Source: Pseudomonadota bacterium (GTDB lineage Bacteria > Pseudomonadota > Alphaproteobacteria > Rhizobiales > Tepidamorphaceae). From it: DNA of 38,249 nt. The stretch covers positions 1-38,249 of the forward strand of contig JAEWYT010000055.1 of the NCBI GenBank assembly GCA_023458595.1, given 5' to 3'. Position numbers and translations under genes: made by a program. The notes below the pieces were generated by a model that searched no databases, was not told where the DNA came from, and was given only the letters and a program-made list of their open reading frames with translations. Of the stretch, positions 15,234 through 23,427 are shown in pieces (within the stretch, counting starts at the first letter, position 1; each line of letters begins with the position of its first letter).

Positions 15234-16204
15234 AGCTCGATCTCAAGTCCGCCGCCGACCCGCTCTCCATTCTCGATCCGGACATCGCCGAGTTCGTGCG
15301 CCGCTCGGTGGCGGAATCGGCGAAATATCCTCCCCGCGAGTCCCTGTCGCCCCCCGAGGCCCGGCTTGTCGCGCTCGAGACGCGGCGTCAGTGGTACACG
15401 GGCGGGCCCGAAATGGCGCACAGCGAGGATCGTACGGTGCGGACGCGGCACGGACGGGTGCGCATCCGCATCCACCGGCCGGAAGGCGTGCGCGGTCCGG
15501 GCGCGTTCCTGTATCTGCCCGGCGGCGGCTGGACCCTGTTCAGCGTCGACACCCACGACCGGCTAATGCGCGAATACGCCGAAGCGGCGAAGCTGACGGT
15601 GATCGGCATCGACTATTCGCGGGCGCCGGAGGCGAAGTTTCCGCAGCCGATCGAGGAACTCGACGACGCGCTCGACTGGATCGGCGAGCACGCGGTAGAA
15701 CTCGGCATCGATGCGACCCGCCTCGCCTTGGGCGGCGACAGTGCCGGCGGCAACCTGACGGCGGCGACCTGCCTCGCGCGTCGCGACGCCGGCAAGTGGC
15801 TGCCCGCGGCGATCGTCCTGAACTACGGCGGCTTCGACATGGGGGTCGTCAAGGTCTCGGTCGCGAGGTTCGGCGGCGGCGCCTATCTGCTCACCACCCA
15901 TATGATGGTGTGGTTCACGATGAACTACATTCGCGCCGCCGAGGATATGCTCGATCCGCTGGCGAGTCCCCTGCGGGCCGACAAGCGCGGCCTGCCGCCC
16001 GCCTTCATGGTCATCACCGATTGCGACGTCCTCTACGACGACAACGTCGCCATGGCCGAGGCCCTGCGCGCGGCGGGCGTCGAGGTCGAGGCGCGGATCT
16101 ATCCGGGCACCGTGCACTCTTTCCTGGAGGCCATGTCGATCGCCGAGGTAAGCCGCCGCGCGATCCGCGAGACGTCGGCCTGGCTCGTGGACCGGATCGG
16201 CTGA
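15230..16204 (+). CDS. Alpha/beta hydrolase, hormone-sensitive-lipase-type esterase
   Basis: From the ATG at 15230 the protein is 324 residues. The likely triad is S171 in G-G-D-S-A-G-G-N, D266 in T-D-C-D-V-L-Y-D-D, and H296 in G-T-V-H-S-F. The usual oxyanion motif HGGGW is L-P-G-G-G-W here, so the conserved His is Pro. The family hydrolyses short-chain esters and some amides or lactones. ATGA overlap with the upstream ATPase and TGATG overlap with the downstream PaiB-like gene place it inside the import operon, so it probably acts on the imported compound. Confidence 0.88.
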   Translation: MKLDLKSAADPLSILDPDIAEFVRRSVAESAKYPPRESLSPPEARLVALETRRQWYTGGPEMAHSEDRTVRTRHGRVRIRIHRPEGVRGPGAFLYLPGGGWTLFSVDTHDRLMREYAEAAKLTVIGIDYSRAPEAKFPQPIEELDDALDWIGEHAVELGIDATRLALGGDSAGGNLTAATCLARRDAGKWLPAAIVLNYGGFDMGVVKVSVARFGGGAYLLTTHMMVWFTMNYIRAAEDMLDPLASPLRADKRGLPPAFMVITDCDVLYDDNVAMAEALRAAGVEVEARIYPGTVHSFLEAMSIAEVSRRAIRETSAWLVDRIG

Positions 16205-16839
16205 TGTACACCCCGCCCGCCTATGCCGAGGACGACCTCGAGCATCTGCACGCGCTGATGCGCGAGTGGAGCTTCGCGACCGTCGTCTCCAACGGCGGGG
16301 AGGACGGCCCGATGGCGACGCATCTGCCCGTGCTGCTCGACGAGGGCGGTCCCGAGGGGCTGGGCGTGCTGACGACGCACATGGCGCGCAACAATCCGCA
16401 ATGGGAGACGCTGGAAGGCCGGAATGCGCTGGTGATCTTCCAGGGCCCGCACGCCTTCGTCTCGGTCAACTGGTACGACAACCGCAAGACTTTCCCGACA
16501 TGGAACTACGGTGCGATCCACGCTTACGGCCGGGTGCGGCTCGAGCGCGATCCCGAGACGCTCAGGGCCCTGCTGGTGCGCACGATCGCAACGTTCGACA
16601 TTCCCGACGGCGAGTGGCGGTTCGCCGAGATGCCCGAGGACATGATCGCGCCGCGCCTACGGGCGATCGTCGGGCTCGAGATCGGCGTCACGCGGCTCGA
16701 GGGAAAGCTCAAGTTCAACCAGGACAAGAGTGCGGCGGATCGGGTCGGGGTGCGTGCGGCGCTTTCGGTCCGCCCCGCGGGGCGCGAGGCCGCGGCTTTC
16801 ATGGGCCGGCTGGAACGCCGGTCGGGCAAGGGAGAGTGA
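16204..16839 (+). CDS. FMN-binding negative transcriptional regulator (PaiB-like)
   Basis: The 211-residue protein matches the PaiB/FMN-binding split-barrel family. It starts with M-Y-T-P-P-A-Y, then has H-M-A-R-N-N-P-Q-W near residue 60, and V-S-V-N-W-Y-D-N plus P-T-W-N-Y-G-A-I-H near residues 85-110. The late K-F-N-Q-D-K-S segment is the family's typical C-terminal motif. The original member was described as repressing sporulation and protease genes in Bacillus; later members look like flavin- or haem-binding enzymes. Its place in a catabolic run, between hydrolase and amidase, suggests an enzymatic or detoxifying role rather than DNA binding, and no helix-turn-helix is visible. It overlaps the hydrolase by one base. 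Confidence 0.85.
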   Translation: MYTPPAYAEDDLEHLHALMREWSFATVVSNGGEDGPMATHLPVLLDEGGPEGLGVLTTHMARNNPQWETLEGRNALVIFQGPHAFVSVNWYDNRKTFPTWNYGAIHAYGRVRLERDPETLRALLVRTIATFDIPDGEWRFAEMPEDMIAPRLRAIVGLEIGVTRLEGKLKFNQDKSAADRVGVRAALSVRPAGREAAAFMGRLERRSGKGE

Positions 16840-16840
16840 C

Positions 16841-18265
16841 ATGGGCGACGCGCTCTGGAGTTGGACGGCGAGCGAGCTTGCGGCGGCGATCGCCTCGGGA
16901 CGGGTCAGCAGCGTAGAGGCGATGGAAAGCGCGATCGCGCGGATGGAGGCGGTGAACCCGGCGATCAACGCCGTGGTCGACGCGCTACCGGAGCAGGCGA
17001 TGGAGGCTGCGCGCGCTGCCGACGCGGCCCTGCGCCGCACAGGGCCTTTGGGGCCGCTGCACGGCGTGCCGGTCACGGTGAAGATCAATGTCGACTACGG
17101 CGGCCGGGCCACGACCAACGGCGTCGTCGCCTACAAGGACCTGATCGCCCCCGAGGACGGATCGGTCGTGCGCAACCTCAAGGCGGCCGGCGCTGTCATC
17201 ATCGGGCGGACGAACACGCCCTGCTATTCGATGCGCGGGTTCACCAGCAACGATCTGCACGGCCACACGAAGAACCCGCACGATCCCGCGCTGACCCCCG
17301 GAGGCTCCTCCGGAGGGGCCGGGGCGGCGACGGCGGCGGGCATCGGCGCCATGGGGCACGGCAACGACATCGGCGGCTCGGTCCGTTACCCGGCCTACTG
17401 CAACGCGCTCTACGGGCTGCGCCCCACCGCCGGGGTGGTGCCCGCCTACAACCCGAGCCAGTTGTCCGAACGCTTCATCGTCTCGCAGATGGCCTCCGTG
17501 CAGGGGCCGCATGCGCGCTCGATGGAGGATGTCCGCCTGACGATGCGCGCGCTGCAGGCGCCCGACCCGCGCGATATCTGGCAGATTCCTTCACGCGGCA
17601 TGTTCGCGCCGGTTTCACACCGGCCCTGCCGGGTCGCGCTTCATGCCGGCACGGACGAGGCGCAGGTCGACCCGGAGGTCTCCGCCGCCATCCGGCTCGC
17701 CGGCGCGATGCTGGCCGACGCGGGCTACGAGGTGGTCGAGGCGGATCCCCCCTCGCTCTGGGAGGCGATGGAGTTCTGGCTGCTCGCCCTCGGCAACGAG
17801 ATGCGCGCGGGGCTCGGCCCGCTGATGGAGCAGAACGGCGACTGGAAGATGAAGCGCGCCTATCGCCTGCTGACCGACGGTGTGCCGGTGATCGAGGATC
17901 GCGACGGGTTCCTGAGGGCTTACGCGAGGCGCTCGACCCTTCTGCGGAAATGGCAGCTCTTCTTCGAGGACTTCCCGCTGCTGCTGACCGCCGTGACCTG
18001 GGCAAAGCCCATGCCGGACGACTACGACGTCTCCGACGGCGTCGATCAGGACTGGTTCCTCCGCGTCACCGCACCGATGAGCGGCACGCCGACGTTGGGC
18101 CTGCCCGGCCTGTCGGTGCCGGTCGGCGCAAAGCCCGGACTGCCCATGGGGGTTCAACTCGTCGCCGCCCGTCACGGCGACCGGCGGCTGATGGAGGCCG
18201 GAGCCGTGCTGGAGCGCGCCATAGGGCCGATCCGGCCAGTCGACCCCGCCGGAGCGGCCGCGTGA
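16841..18265 (+). CDS. Amidase-signature family hydrolase
   Basis: The 474-residue protein contains the complete amidase-signature triad: K81 (in P-V-T-V-K-I-N), cis-Ser S156 (in P-G-G-S-S-G-G), and nucleophile S180 (in D-I-G-G-S-V-R-Y-P). The spacings of 75 and 24 match the known K142-S217-S241 arrangement in mammalian FAAH. It hydrolyses carboxamides to acid and ammonia or amine. It starts one base after the PaiB-like stop with GGAGAG as ribosome site, so it belongs to the ABC operon. Lack of a gatB partner, and the operon context, argue against a glutamyl-tRNA amidotransferase subunit. The substrate is not identifiable. Confidence 0.93.
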   Translation: MGDALWSWTASELAAAIASGRVSSVEAMESAIARMEAVNPAINAVVDALPEQAMEAARAADAALRRTGPLGPLHGVPVTVKINVDYGGRATTNGVVAYKDLIAPEDGSVVRNLKAAGAVIIGRTNTPCYSMRGFTSNDLHGHTKNPHDPALTPGGSSGGAGAATAAGIGAMGHGNDIGGSVRYPAYCNALYGLRPTAGVVPAYNPSQLSERFIVSQMASVQGPHARSMEDVRLTMRALQAPDPRDIWQIPSRGMFAPVSHRPCRVALHAGTDEAQVDPEVSAAIRLAGAMLADAGYEVVEADPPSLWEAMEFWLLALGNEMRAGLGPLMEQNGDWKMKRAYRLLTDGVPVIEDRDGFLRAYARRSTLLRKWQLFFEDFPLLLTAVTWAKPMPDDYDVSDGVDQDWFLRVTAPMSGTPTLGLPGLSVPVGAKPGLPMGVQLVAARHGDRRLMEAGAVLERAIGPIRPVDPAGAAA

Positions 18266-18321
18266 GCCGCCCCGCCTTCGGCTTGCCGGGGCACCGGGCC
18301 GATGCTAGCCTCCGTACTCGG

Positions 18322-19206
18322 GTGAGAGGAGGAGCTCAGCCGGGAGTATTTGTCAGCTTGGAAAGCCGATCGGTCCTTCCCTGCGATCTGCTCACTGCGA
18401 ACGGAACGCATCGCTACTATAGCGACGAGATCGCCGAAACCTGTTTGATGGTGGCGGATCTGGCGAGCCATTCGGAGTCCGTATTCGCCATCGAGGCGAT
18501 CTATCGGGCCGGATTTCAATCGACCCGTCATAGCCACGACCGCGGGCAGGTCAGCTACGCGATCAACGGCATGATGTCCCTCGTGACGGACAATCGCACA
18601 CTGTTTCTCCCGGCGGGCTGCGCGATCTGGATTCCGCCAGGGGTGATGCATCAGGCCCACGCCTTCGGCGACATCTGCGTCCTCAGTGCCTATGCGGAAC
18701 CCGATAGCTGGCCCGAATTACCGGGCGAGTCCACGGTGTTTCAGGTTTCCGATATTTTCGAGCAGCTCCTCAAGCGCGTGATCGCGCGACAGGTGAAGCG
18801 CGAGACGGGGCCGGTCTACGACGCGTTGCTGTTGCTTCTTTACGAGGAGCTGCGCGTCGCGCGACGGCTGGCGGTGGCGATGCCCATGCCGCAGGACAAG
18901 CGTCTGCGCCGGGTCTGCGGTGCGATCCTGCGCGAGCCGACGATCGGTCACCGCAAAGAGGAACTCGCGCGGATCGGCAACATGAGCTGCCGCACCATGA
19001 CGCGCCTGTTCCAGAGCGAGCTCAACATGACCTATTCGGCCTGGGTCCAGCAGGCGCTGATCACTTCGGCGGTGGCGCGGCTGGCCGACGGCGAGCCGGT
19101 ATCGGTCGTCGCCTCAGACCTCGGCTATTGCAGCCCGAGCGCTTTCAGCGCCATGTTCCGCCGCCGTATCGCGCAATCGCCCTCGGATTTCGCCGTGCGC
19201 CGGTGA
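18322..19206 (+). CDS. AraC-family transcriptional regulator with N-terminal cupin
   Basis: The reading frame encodes a cupin-like sensor domain (H-S-H-D-R-G-Q-V-S-Y, then L-P-A-G-C-A-I-W-I-P-P-G-V-M-H) and a C-terminal double helix-turn-helix. The second helix-turn-helix is typical: V-A-S-D-L-G-Y-C-S-P-S-A-F-S-A-M-F-R-R. The start is uncertain: GTG at 18322 (given here), TTG at 18358, or ATG at 18448, which would begin just before the cupin. AGGAGG at 18327-18332 suits none of them well. It lies 56 bases after the amidase and probably controls the operon. The closest family type is the AraC regulators with an N-terminal cupin. Chromosomal sequence ends shortly after, at the tRNA-derived junction. 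Confidence 0.85.
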   Translation: MRGGAQPGVFVSLESRSVLPCDLLTANGTHRYYSDEIAETCLMVADLASHSESVFAIEAIYRAGFQSTRHSHDRGQVSYAINGMMSLVTDNRTLFLPAGCAIWIPPGVMHQAHAFGDICVLSAYAEPDSWPELPGESTVFQVSDIFEQLLKRVIARQVKRETGPVYDALLLLLYEELRVARRLAVAMPMPQDKRLRRVCGAILREPTIGHRKEELARIGNMSCRTMTRLFQSELNMTYSAWVQQALITSAVARLADGEPVSVVASDLGYCSPSAFSAMFRRRIAQSPSDFAVRR

Positions 19207-19319
19207 GAACCGCGCCCCGAAAAGCCCCGGCCGAAGTCTGAAGTCGAGCAACTCGGCGCCCACCGCGGACGCGCCGGTGAGCCGTCTTCGCCGAGAAAGT
19301 CATAACTCATTGAAAAGAT

Positions 19320-19367
19320 TGGTCGGAGTGGCAGGATTTGAAACTGCGACCCCCTCGTCCCGAACGA
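19320..19367 (-). other. 3' fragment of tRNA-Pro(CGG): attachment-site relic
   Basis: Read on the minus strand, this matches a tRNA-Pro from the anticodon stem (position 29) to an encoded CCA. It contains loop TTCGGGA (anticodon CGG, G37), anticodon arm CGAGG, variable loop GGGTC, T arm and acceptor CACTCCG-A-CCA. The 5' half is missing: homology stops at 19367 and trbE sequence takes over. Position 53, normally an invariant G pairing with C61, is T here, so even a full copy would misfold. Such 3' tRNA segments are the usual duplicated core left by tyrosine-recombinase integration. It therefore marks the chromosome/element boundary, with chromosome to the left. Confidence 0.8.
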
Positions 19368-19641
19368 TCGGCAGATCGAACTGATCGCGCAGGCAACGCC
19401 AAAACGGCACTACTACCTGCAATCGCGCCGTGGCAACCGGCTGTTCGAGCTGGGCCTAGGCCTCGTGGCGCTGGCGCTCTGTGGCGCCTCCGATCCAGCC
19501 TCCCAGACCCTCATCGACACGATCCTGGCCGAGCATGGCCGGGAGGCCTTCGCAGTCGAATTCCTGAAGGCGCGCGGCCTCGATTGGGCCGCTGACATCA
19601 TCGGCCAGTTCTCTCCCCAAACACAGGAGCCAACACCATGA
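19363..19641 (+). pseudogene. trbE: trbE, C-terminal fragment (conjugation ATPase)
   Basis: Ninety-two codons, with no start codon, encode the extreme C-terminus of TrbE (VirB4-like ATPase). Recognisable pieces are N-D-R-Q-I-E-L-I-A, A-T-P-K-R-H-Y-Y-L-Q-S-R-R-G-N-R-L-F-E-L-G-L-G, and A-E-H-G-R-E-A-F. The rest, including Walker motifs, is missing: homology begins directly at the tRNA-Pro fragment. The two share GAACGA at 19362-19367, a plausible microhomology for the deletion. The stop overlaps the trbJ start as ATGA, the normal trb arrangement. Full-length TrbE is over 800 residues. Confidence 0.85.
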
Positions 19642-20351
19642 AACGCATGCCTCTCGCGGCGCTTGTCGCCGCATCTCTCGTTGTCGGCCTGCCGCAGGCG
19701 GGCCATGCCGCCTGGCCGGTCTTCGATGCCACCAACTACGGTCAGAATGTCCTGCAGGCGGCGCGGGCCCTGGAGCAGATCAACAACCAGATCCAGCAGC
19801 TCCAGAACCAGGCGGTCATGTTGCAGAACATGGCAAAGAACCTTCAGCGGCTGGACTTCTCCTCTTTCGGACAACTCCAGGGGGCGCTGAACCGCATCGA
19901 CGGGCTGATGATGCAGGCCGACGGCCTCAGCTTCGACCTCAGCCAACTCGAAGGTCAGTGGCGGCAGCAATACCCCGATAGCTACGATACTTCTATTGGT
20001 GTGAACGACATGGCGACCGCCGCGCGCGAGCGCTGGCAGAATGCCATGAACGCCTTTCGCCAGACCATGCGTGTGCAATCGCAGATCGTCGAGAACGTGC
20101 GCGCCGACGAAGGGCCGCTCACCGATCTCGTCGATCGGAGCCAGGGAGCCGTCGGGGCGCTGCAGGCGCAGCAGGCGGCCAACCAGCTCATTGCGCTCTC
20201 GGCCAAGCAGCAGATGCAGATCCAGACGCTGATGGCCGCCCATTACCATGCCGAGGCCGAAGACGCCGCGCGCAAGGCGCAAGCGGAGGAAGCGGCGCGC
20301 GAGACCACGCGCAGGTTCCTCGGGTCCGGCTCCGCCTATTCCGGGAACTGA
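19638..20351 (+). CDS. trbJ: P-type conjugative transfer protein TrbJ
   Basis: The 237-residue protein has a signal peptide (M-K-R-M-P-L-A-A-L-V-A-A onward, cleavage near G-H-A-A-W) and a glutamine-rich helical mature region (L-E-Q-I-N-N-Q-I-Q-Q-L-Q-N-Q). This is typical of TrbJ, the VirB5-like minor pilus component. Its ATG is within an ATGA overlap with the trbE tail. A trbK gene, often found between trbJ and trbL and encoding entry exclusion, is absent: only 21 bases separate the two. Confidence 0.92.
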   Translation: MKRMPLAALVAASLVVGLPQAGHAAWPVFDATNYGQNVLQAARALEQINNQIQQLQNQAVMLQNMAKNLQRLDFSSFGQLQGALNRIDGLMMQADGLSFDLSQLEGQWRQQYPDSYDTSIGVNDMATAARERWQNAMNAFRQTMRVQSQIVENVRADEGPLTDLVDRSQGAVGALQAQQAANQLIALSAKQQMQIQTLMAAHYHAEAEDAARKAQAEEAARETTRRFLGSGSAYSGN

Positions 20352-20372
20352 CGGACGGGGAGGCGGCGCGCG

Positions 20373-21698
20373 ATGAACGATCTCGGCATTATCGACCGGT
20401 TCATGGAGACCTTCAGCCGCTACATCGACAGCGGCTTCGGACTCCTGTCGGGCGACGTCGCCTTCCTCACCACCATCCTGATCGGCATCGACATCACGCT
20501 CGCCGGGCTGTTCTGGGCTCTGGGCGGCGAGGACAACATCATCGGGCGCCTGATCCGGAAGGTGCTCTATGTCGGCGTCTTCGCGCTGATCCTCAACAAC
20601 TTCCAGAACCTTGCCGAGATCATCTACAAATCCTTCTCCGGTCTCGGCATCCAGGCCGCGCCCGGTACGCTCGCCGCCGACGATCTGCTCAAACCTGGCA
20701 AGATCGCCGCCACCGGTTATGAGGCGGCGTATCCGCTCATCGATCAGGTCGGCAATCTCGTCGGCTTTCCGGAAATCTTCGGCAACGCACTCACCGTCTT
20801 CGTCCTGCTGCTGGCCTGGTTCCTGGTCCTCATCGCCTTCTTCATTCTGGCGATCCAGCTCTTCATCACGGTGCTCGAGTTCAAACTGACGACGCTCGCC
20901 GGTTTCGTCCTGGTGCCCTTCGCGCTCTGGAACAAGACGTCGTTCCTCGCCGAACGGGTTCTCGGCAACGTGATTTCCTCCGGCATCAAGGTGATGGTGC
21001 TCGCCGTCATCGTCGGCATCGGCTCGACGCTGTTCGCTTCCTTCACCAACGGCCTTCAGGGTCAGGAACCAGACCTTGCCGCCGCCATGTCGCAGGTGCT
21101 GGGCGCCCTGGCGCTGCTCGGTCTCGGCATCTTCGGCCCCGGCATCGCTTCGGGTCTTGTATCCGGAGCACCGCAGCTCGGCGCCGGTGCCGCCCTCGGC
21201 GCGACGGGTGCTGCGGTGGGCGCGACCATGCTCGCCGGCGCGCGCATGGCCGCTGGCGGTGGTCTTGCCGCCATCCGCGCGGGCACGGCGATGGGGTCTG
21301 CAGCTTCTTCCGCCTACCAACTGGGACAGGCGACCTCCGGGACGTCCGGCATGTCAGGCGTTGCGGCCGGCATCGGTGGCATGGCGCGCGCCGCTGGCGG
21401 AGCCGCCACAAACGCCGCGCGCCAAGTCGCGGGTCGTGCCTCCTCCTCTCTGAAGCAAAGCGCCGATGGCGGACGCCGTGGCACCTGGACGGCCACGGGC
21501 GGCACGCCGACCGCCTCCATGTCGGAAGCAGCCGCCGCATCGGCGAGCGCCCCCGCCAACGCCGCGCCTGATTGGGCAAATCGCCTGCGCTCCGAACAGA
21601 CGGCACGCGCGCATCGTCAGACCGCCACCCAAGCCATCAAGGACGGTGACCGGCCCGGCAACGGCGCCAATCCCTCCCTCAATGACAAGGACGACTGA
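20373..21698 (+). CDS. trbL: P-type conjugative transfer protein TrbL
   Basis: The 441-residue polytopic inner-membrane protein corresponds to VirB6. Hydrophobic segments at roughly residues 25-50, 60-80, 150-180, 200-225 and 240-265 form the channel part. The C-terminal 170 residues are Gly/Ala/Ser-rich and low complexity (for example G-A-A-L-G-A-T-G-A-A-V-G-A-T), as is usual for TrbL. A GGGGAGG ribosome site precedes the ATG. It is in order with trbJ and trbF. Confidence 0.92.
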   Translation: MNDLGIIDRFMETFSRYIDSGFGLLSGDVAFLTTILIGIDITLAGLFWALGGEDNIIGRLIRKVLYVGVFALILNNFQNLAEIIYKSFSGLGIQAAPGTLAADDLLKPGKIAATGYEAAYPLIDQVGNLVGFPEIFGNALTVFVLLLAWFLVLIAFFILAIQLFITVLEFKLTTLAGFVLVPFALWNKTSFLAERVLGNVISSGIKVMVLAVIVGIGSTLFASFTNGLQGQEPDLAAAMSQVLGALALLGLGIFGPGIASGLVSGAPQLGAGAALGATGAAVGATMLAGARMAAGGGLAAIRAGTAMGSAASSAYQLGQATSGTSGMSGVAAGIGGMARAAGGAATNAARQVAGRASSSLKQSADGGRRGTWTATGGTPTASMSEAAAASASAPANAAPDWANRLRSEQTARAHRQTATQAIKDGDRPGNGANPSLNDKDD

Positions 21699-21701
21699 CC
21701 C

Positions 21702-22421
21702 ATGTTCTTCCGACGACCGATTCAGCGATATGGCACGACGCCAGAGCCCGTCACTCCCTATCAGAAGGCCGCCCAGCTCTGGGACGAGCGCATCGGCGCG
21801 TCTCGTATCCAGGCGAGAAACTGGCGGCTCATGGCCTTCGGCTGCCTGGCGCTTTCCGCCGGTCTTTCCGGCGGCTTGCTCTGGCAGTCGCTGCAAAGCC
21901 GCGTCGCGCCCTATGTGGTCGAAGTCGACAAGTTCGGCGAGGCGCGCGCCGTCGCGCCGGCAATCCAGAACTACCAGCCGGCCGACGCCCAGATCGCCTG
22001 GCACCTCGCCCGCTTCATCACCAACGTCCGTTCGGTTTCCACCGATCCGGTGCTGGTGCGCCAGAACTGGCTGTCCGCCTACGATTTCGCCACCGACCGC
22101 GCCGCGCTGTTCCTCAACGACCACGCCAAGAAGAACGATCCCTTCAGCGCGATCGGCACCCGCAGCGTCTCGGTCCAGGTGACGAGCGTTGTGCGGGCCT
22201 CTGACGCCTCCTTCCAGGTCAAGTGGACCGAGCAGGTCTTCGAGCGCGGTAGCCTGGCCCGCACCGAGCGCTGGACCGCGATCCTGACGGTCGTGATCCA
22301 GCCCCCGCGCACCGCCGAGCAGCTTCGCAAGAACCCTCTCGGCGTCTTCGTCAACGCCATCGACTGGTCGCGCGAGCTCGACGCCGCCGCGCCTTCATTG
22401 CCCAAGGAGTCCGTAGAATGA
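21702..22421 (+). CDS. trbF: Conjugal transfer protein TrbF (VirB8-like)
   Basis: The 239-residue protein has a short cytosolic head (T-P-E-P-V-T-P-Y-Q-K-A-A-Q-L-W-D-E-R), one transmembrane helix near residues 46-66, and a periplasmic NTF2-like VirB8 domain ending with the family's N-P-L-G-V-F-V-N-A-I-D-W-S-R-E-L. It bridges inner and outer components of the transfer apparatus. It starts three bases after trbL and overlaps trbG by four. Confidence 0.95.
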   Translation: MFFRRPIQRYGTTPEPVTPYQKAAQLWDERIGASRIQARNWRLMAFGCLALSAGLSGGLLWQSLQSRVAPYVVEVDKFGEARAVAPAIQNYQPADAQIAWHLARFITNVRSVSTDPVLVRQNWLSAYDFATDRAALFLNDHAKKNDPFSAIGTRSVSVQVTSVVRASDASFQVKWTEQVFERGSLARTERWTAILTVVIQPPRTAEQLRKNPLGVFVNAIDWSRELDAAAPSLPKESVE

Positions 22422-23416
22422 GAAGTCTGTTCGTCATATCCGTTTCGGCGCTGGCCTTGTCCGCTTGCGCCACAAAGCCTTTGCCGCCGGCGATCAGCTA
22501 CGACTCCGACGACTTCAAGCGGGCCGTCATCGACAGGGAACCGGCCAAGCCGGTGGAGATCGTCGAGGTGCCGAAGGTTCTGCCATTGCCGGGCCAGCTT
22601 CAGCCGGAGCCCGGCGAGGTGACCGAGGACAAGCGCCCGCCGACCCAGCGGGTCGAGGACGCCAACAAGGCGGCGACGCAGGAGCCGACGAAATACGGCT
22701 ATGTCAACGCCATCCAAGTCTATCCCTATACGGAAGGGGCGCTCTACCGTCTCTATGCGGCGCCGGAGCGGGTGAGCGACATCGCCCTGCAGCCCGGTGA
22801 AAAACTCACCTCTGTTTCCGCCGGCGATACCGTGCGTTGGGTGATCGGCGACACCGTGAGCGGCACAGGCAGTTCGGAGCGTACCCATGTGCTGGTCAAG
22901 CCCTTTGCGCCGGGTCTCAAGACCAATCTCGTCATCACCACCGACCGGCGTGCCTATCACCTGCAGCTTGAAAGCACCGAGAAGACCGCGATGGCGGCGA
23001 TCTCCTGGACTTATCCGTCCGACCAGATCCTCGTCCTGCGTCGACAGAACGCGACCGCCCAGGCCGCACTGCCGGTCGCCTCGAATGTGACGTTGGAGAA
23101 CATCCGCTTCCGTTACACCATCACCGGCGACAACCCGCCCTGGAAGCCGCTGCGCGCCTTCGACGACGGCCACAAGGTCTATATCGAGTTCCCCCGCCGG
23201 ATTGATCAGGGCGAGGCGCCGCCGCTCTTCGTCGTCGGCGCCGACGGCGGCAACGAACTCGTCAACTACCGCATGCGCGGCAACTACTACATCGTCGATC
23301 GTCTCTTCGCCGCCGCTGAGCTGCGCCTCGGCGCCAAGCCGCAGCAGGTGGTGCGCATCACGCGGACGGACGGCACGCCACGGCGCACCGCGCTGTTTCC
23401 GCGCACGGACCGGTAG
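22418..23416 (+). CDS. trbG: P-type conjugative transfer protein TrbG (VirB9-like lipoprotein)
   Basis: The 332-residue protein begins with a lipoprotein signal (A-L-A-L-S-A-C17) and continues as a VirB9/CagX-type beta domain; the late region N-Y-R-M-R-G-N-Y-Y-I-V-D-R-L-F is the family hallmark. It forms the outer-membrane core with TrbI. The ATG sits in an ATGA overlap with trbF. Confidence 0.95.
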   Translation: MRSLFVISVSALALSACATKPLPPAISYDSDDFKRAVIDREPAKPVEIVEVPKVLPLPGQLQPEPGEVTEDKRPPTQRVEDANKAATQEPTKYGYVNAIQVYPYTEGALYRLYAAPERVSDIALQPGEKLTSVSAGDTVRWVIGDTVSGTGSSERTHVLVKPFAPGLKTNLVITTDRRAYHLQLESTEKTAMAAISWTYPSDQILVLRRQNATAQAALPVASNVTLENIRFRYTITGDNPPWKPLRAFDDGHKVYIEFPRRIDQGEAPPLFVVGADGGNELVNYRMRGNYYIVDRLFAAAELRLGAKPQQVVRITRTDGTPRRTALFPRTDR

Positions 23417-23427
23417 GGGGAGGGGCT

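Noticed and set aside
16204..16839. PaiB-like protein as a DNA-binding repressor of this operon
   Set aside because: The sequence shows a flavin split-barrel type protein with no helix-turn-helix; the AraC gene is the better regulator candidate.
19413..21320. Minus-strand frame of 635 codons opposite trbJ and trbL
   Set aside because: It is a shadow of the trb genes, rich in Glu and Asp from reverse GC-rich codons, with no recognised domain.
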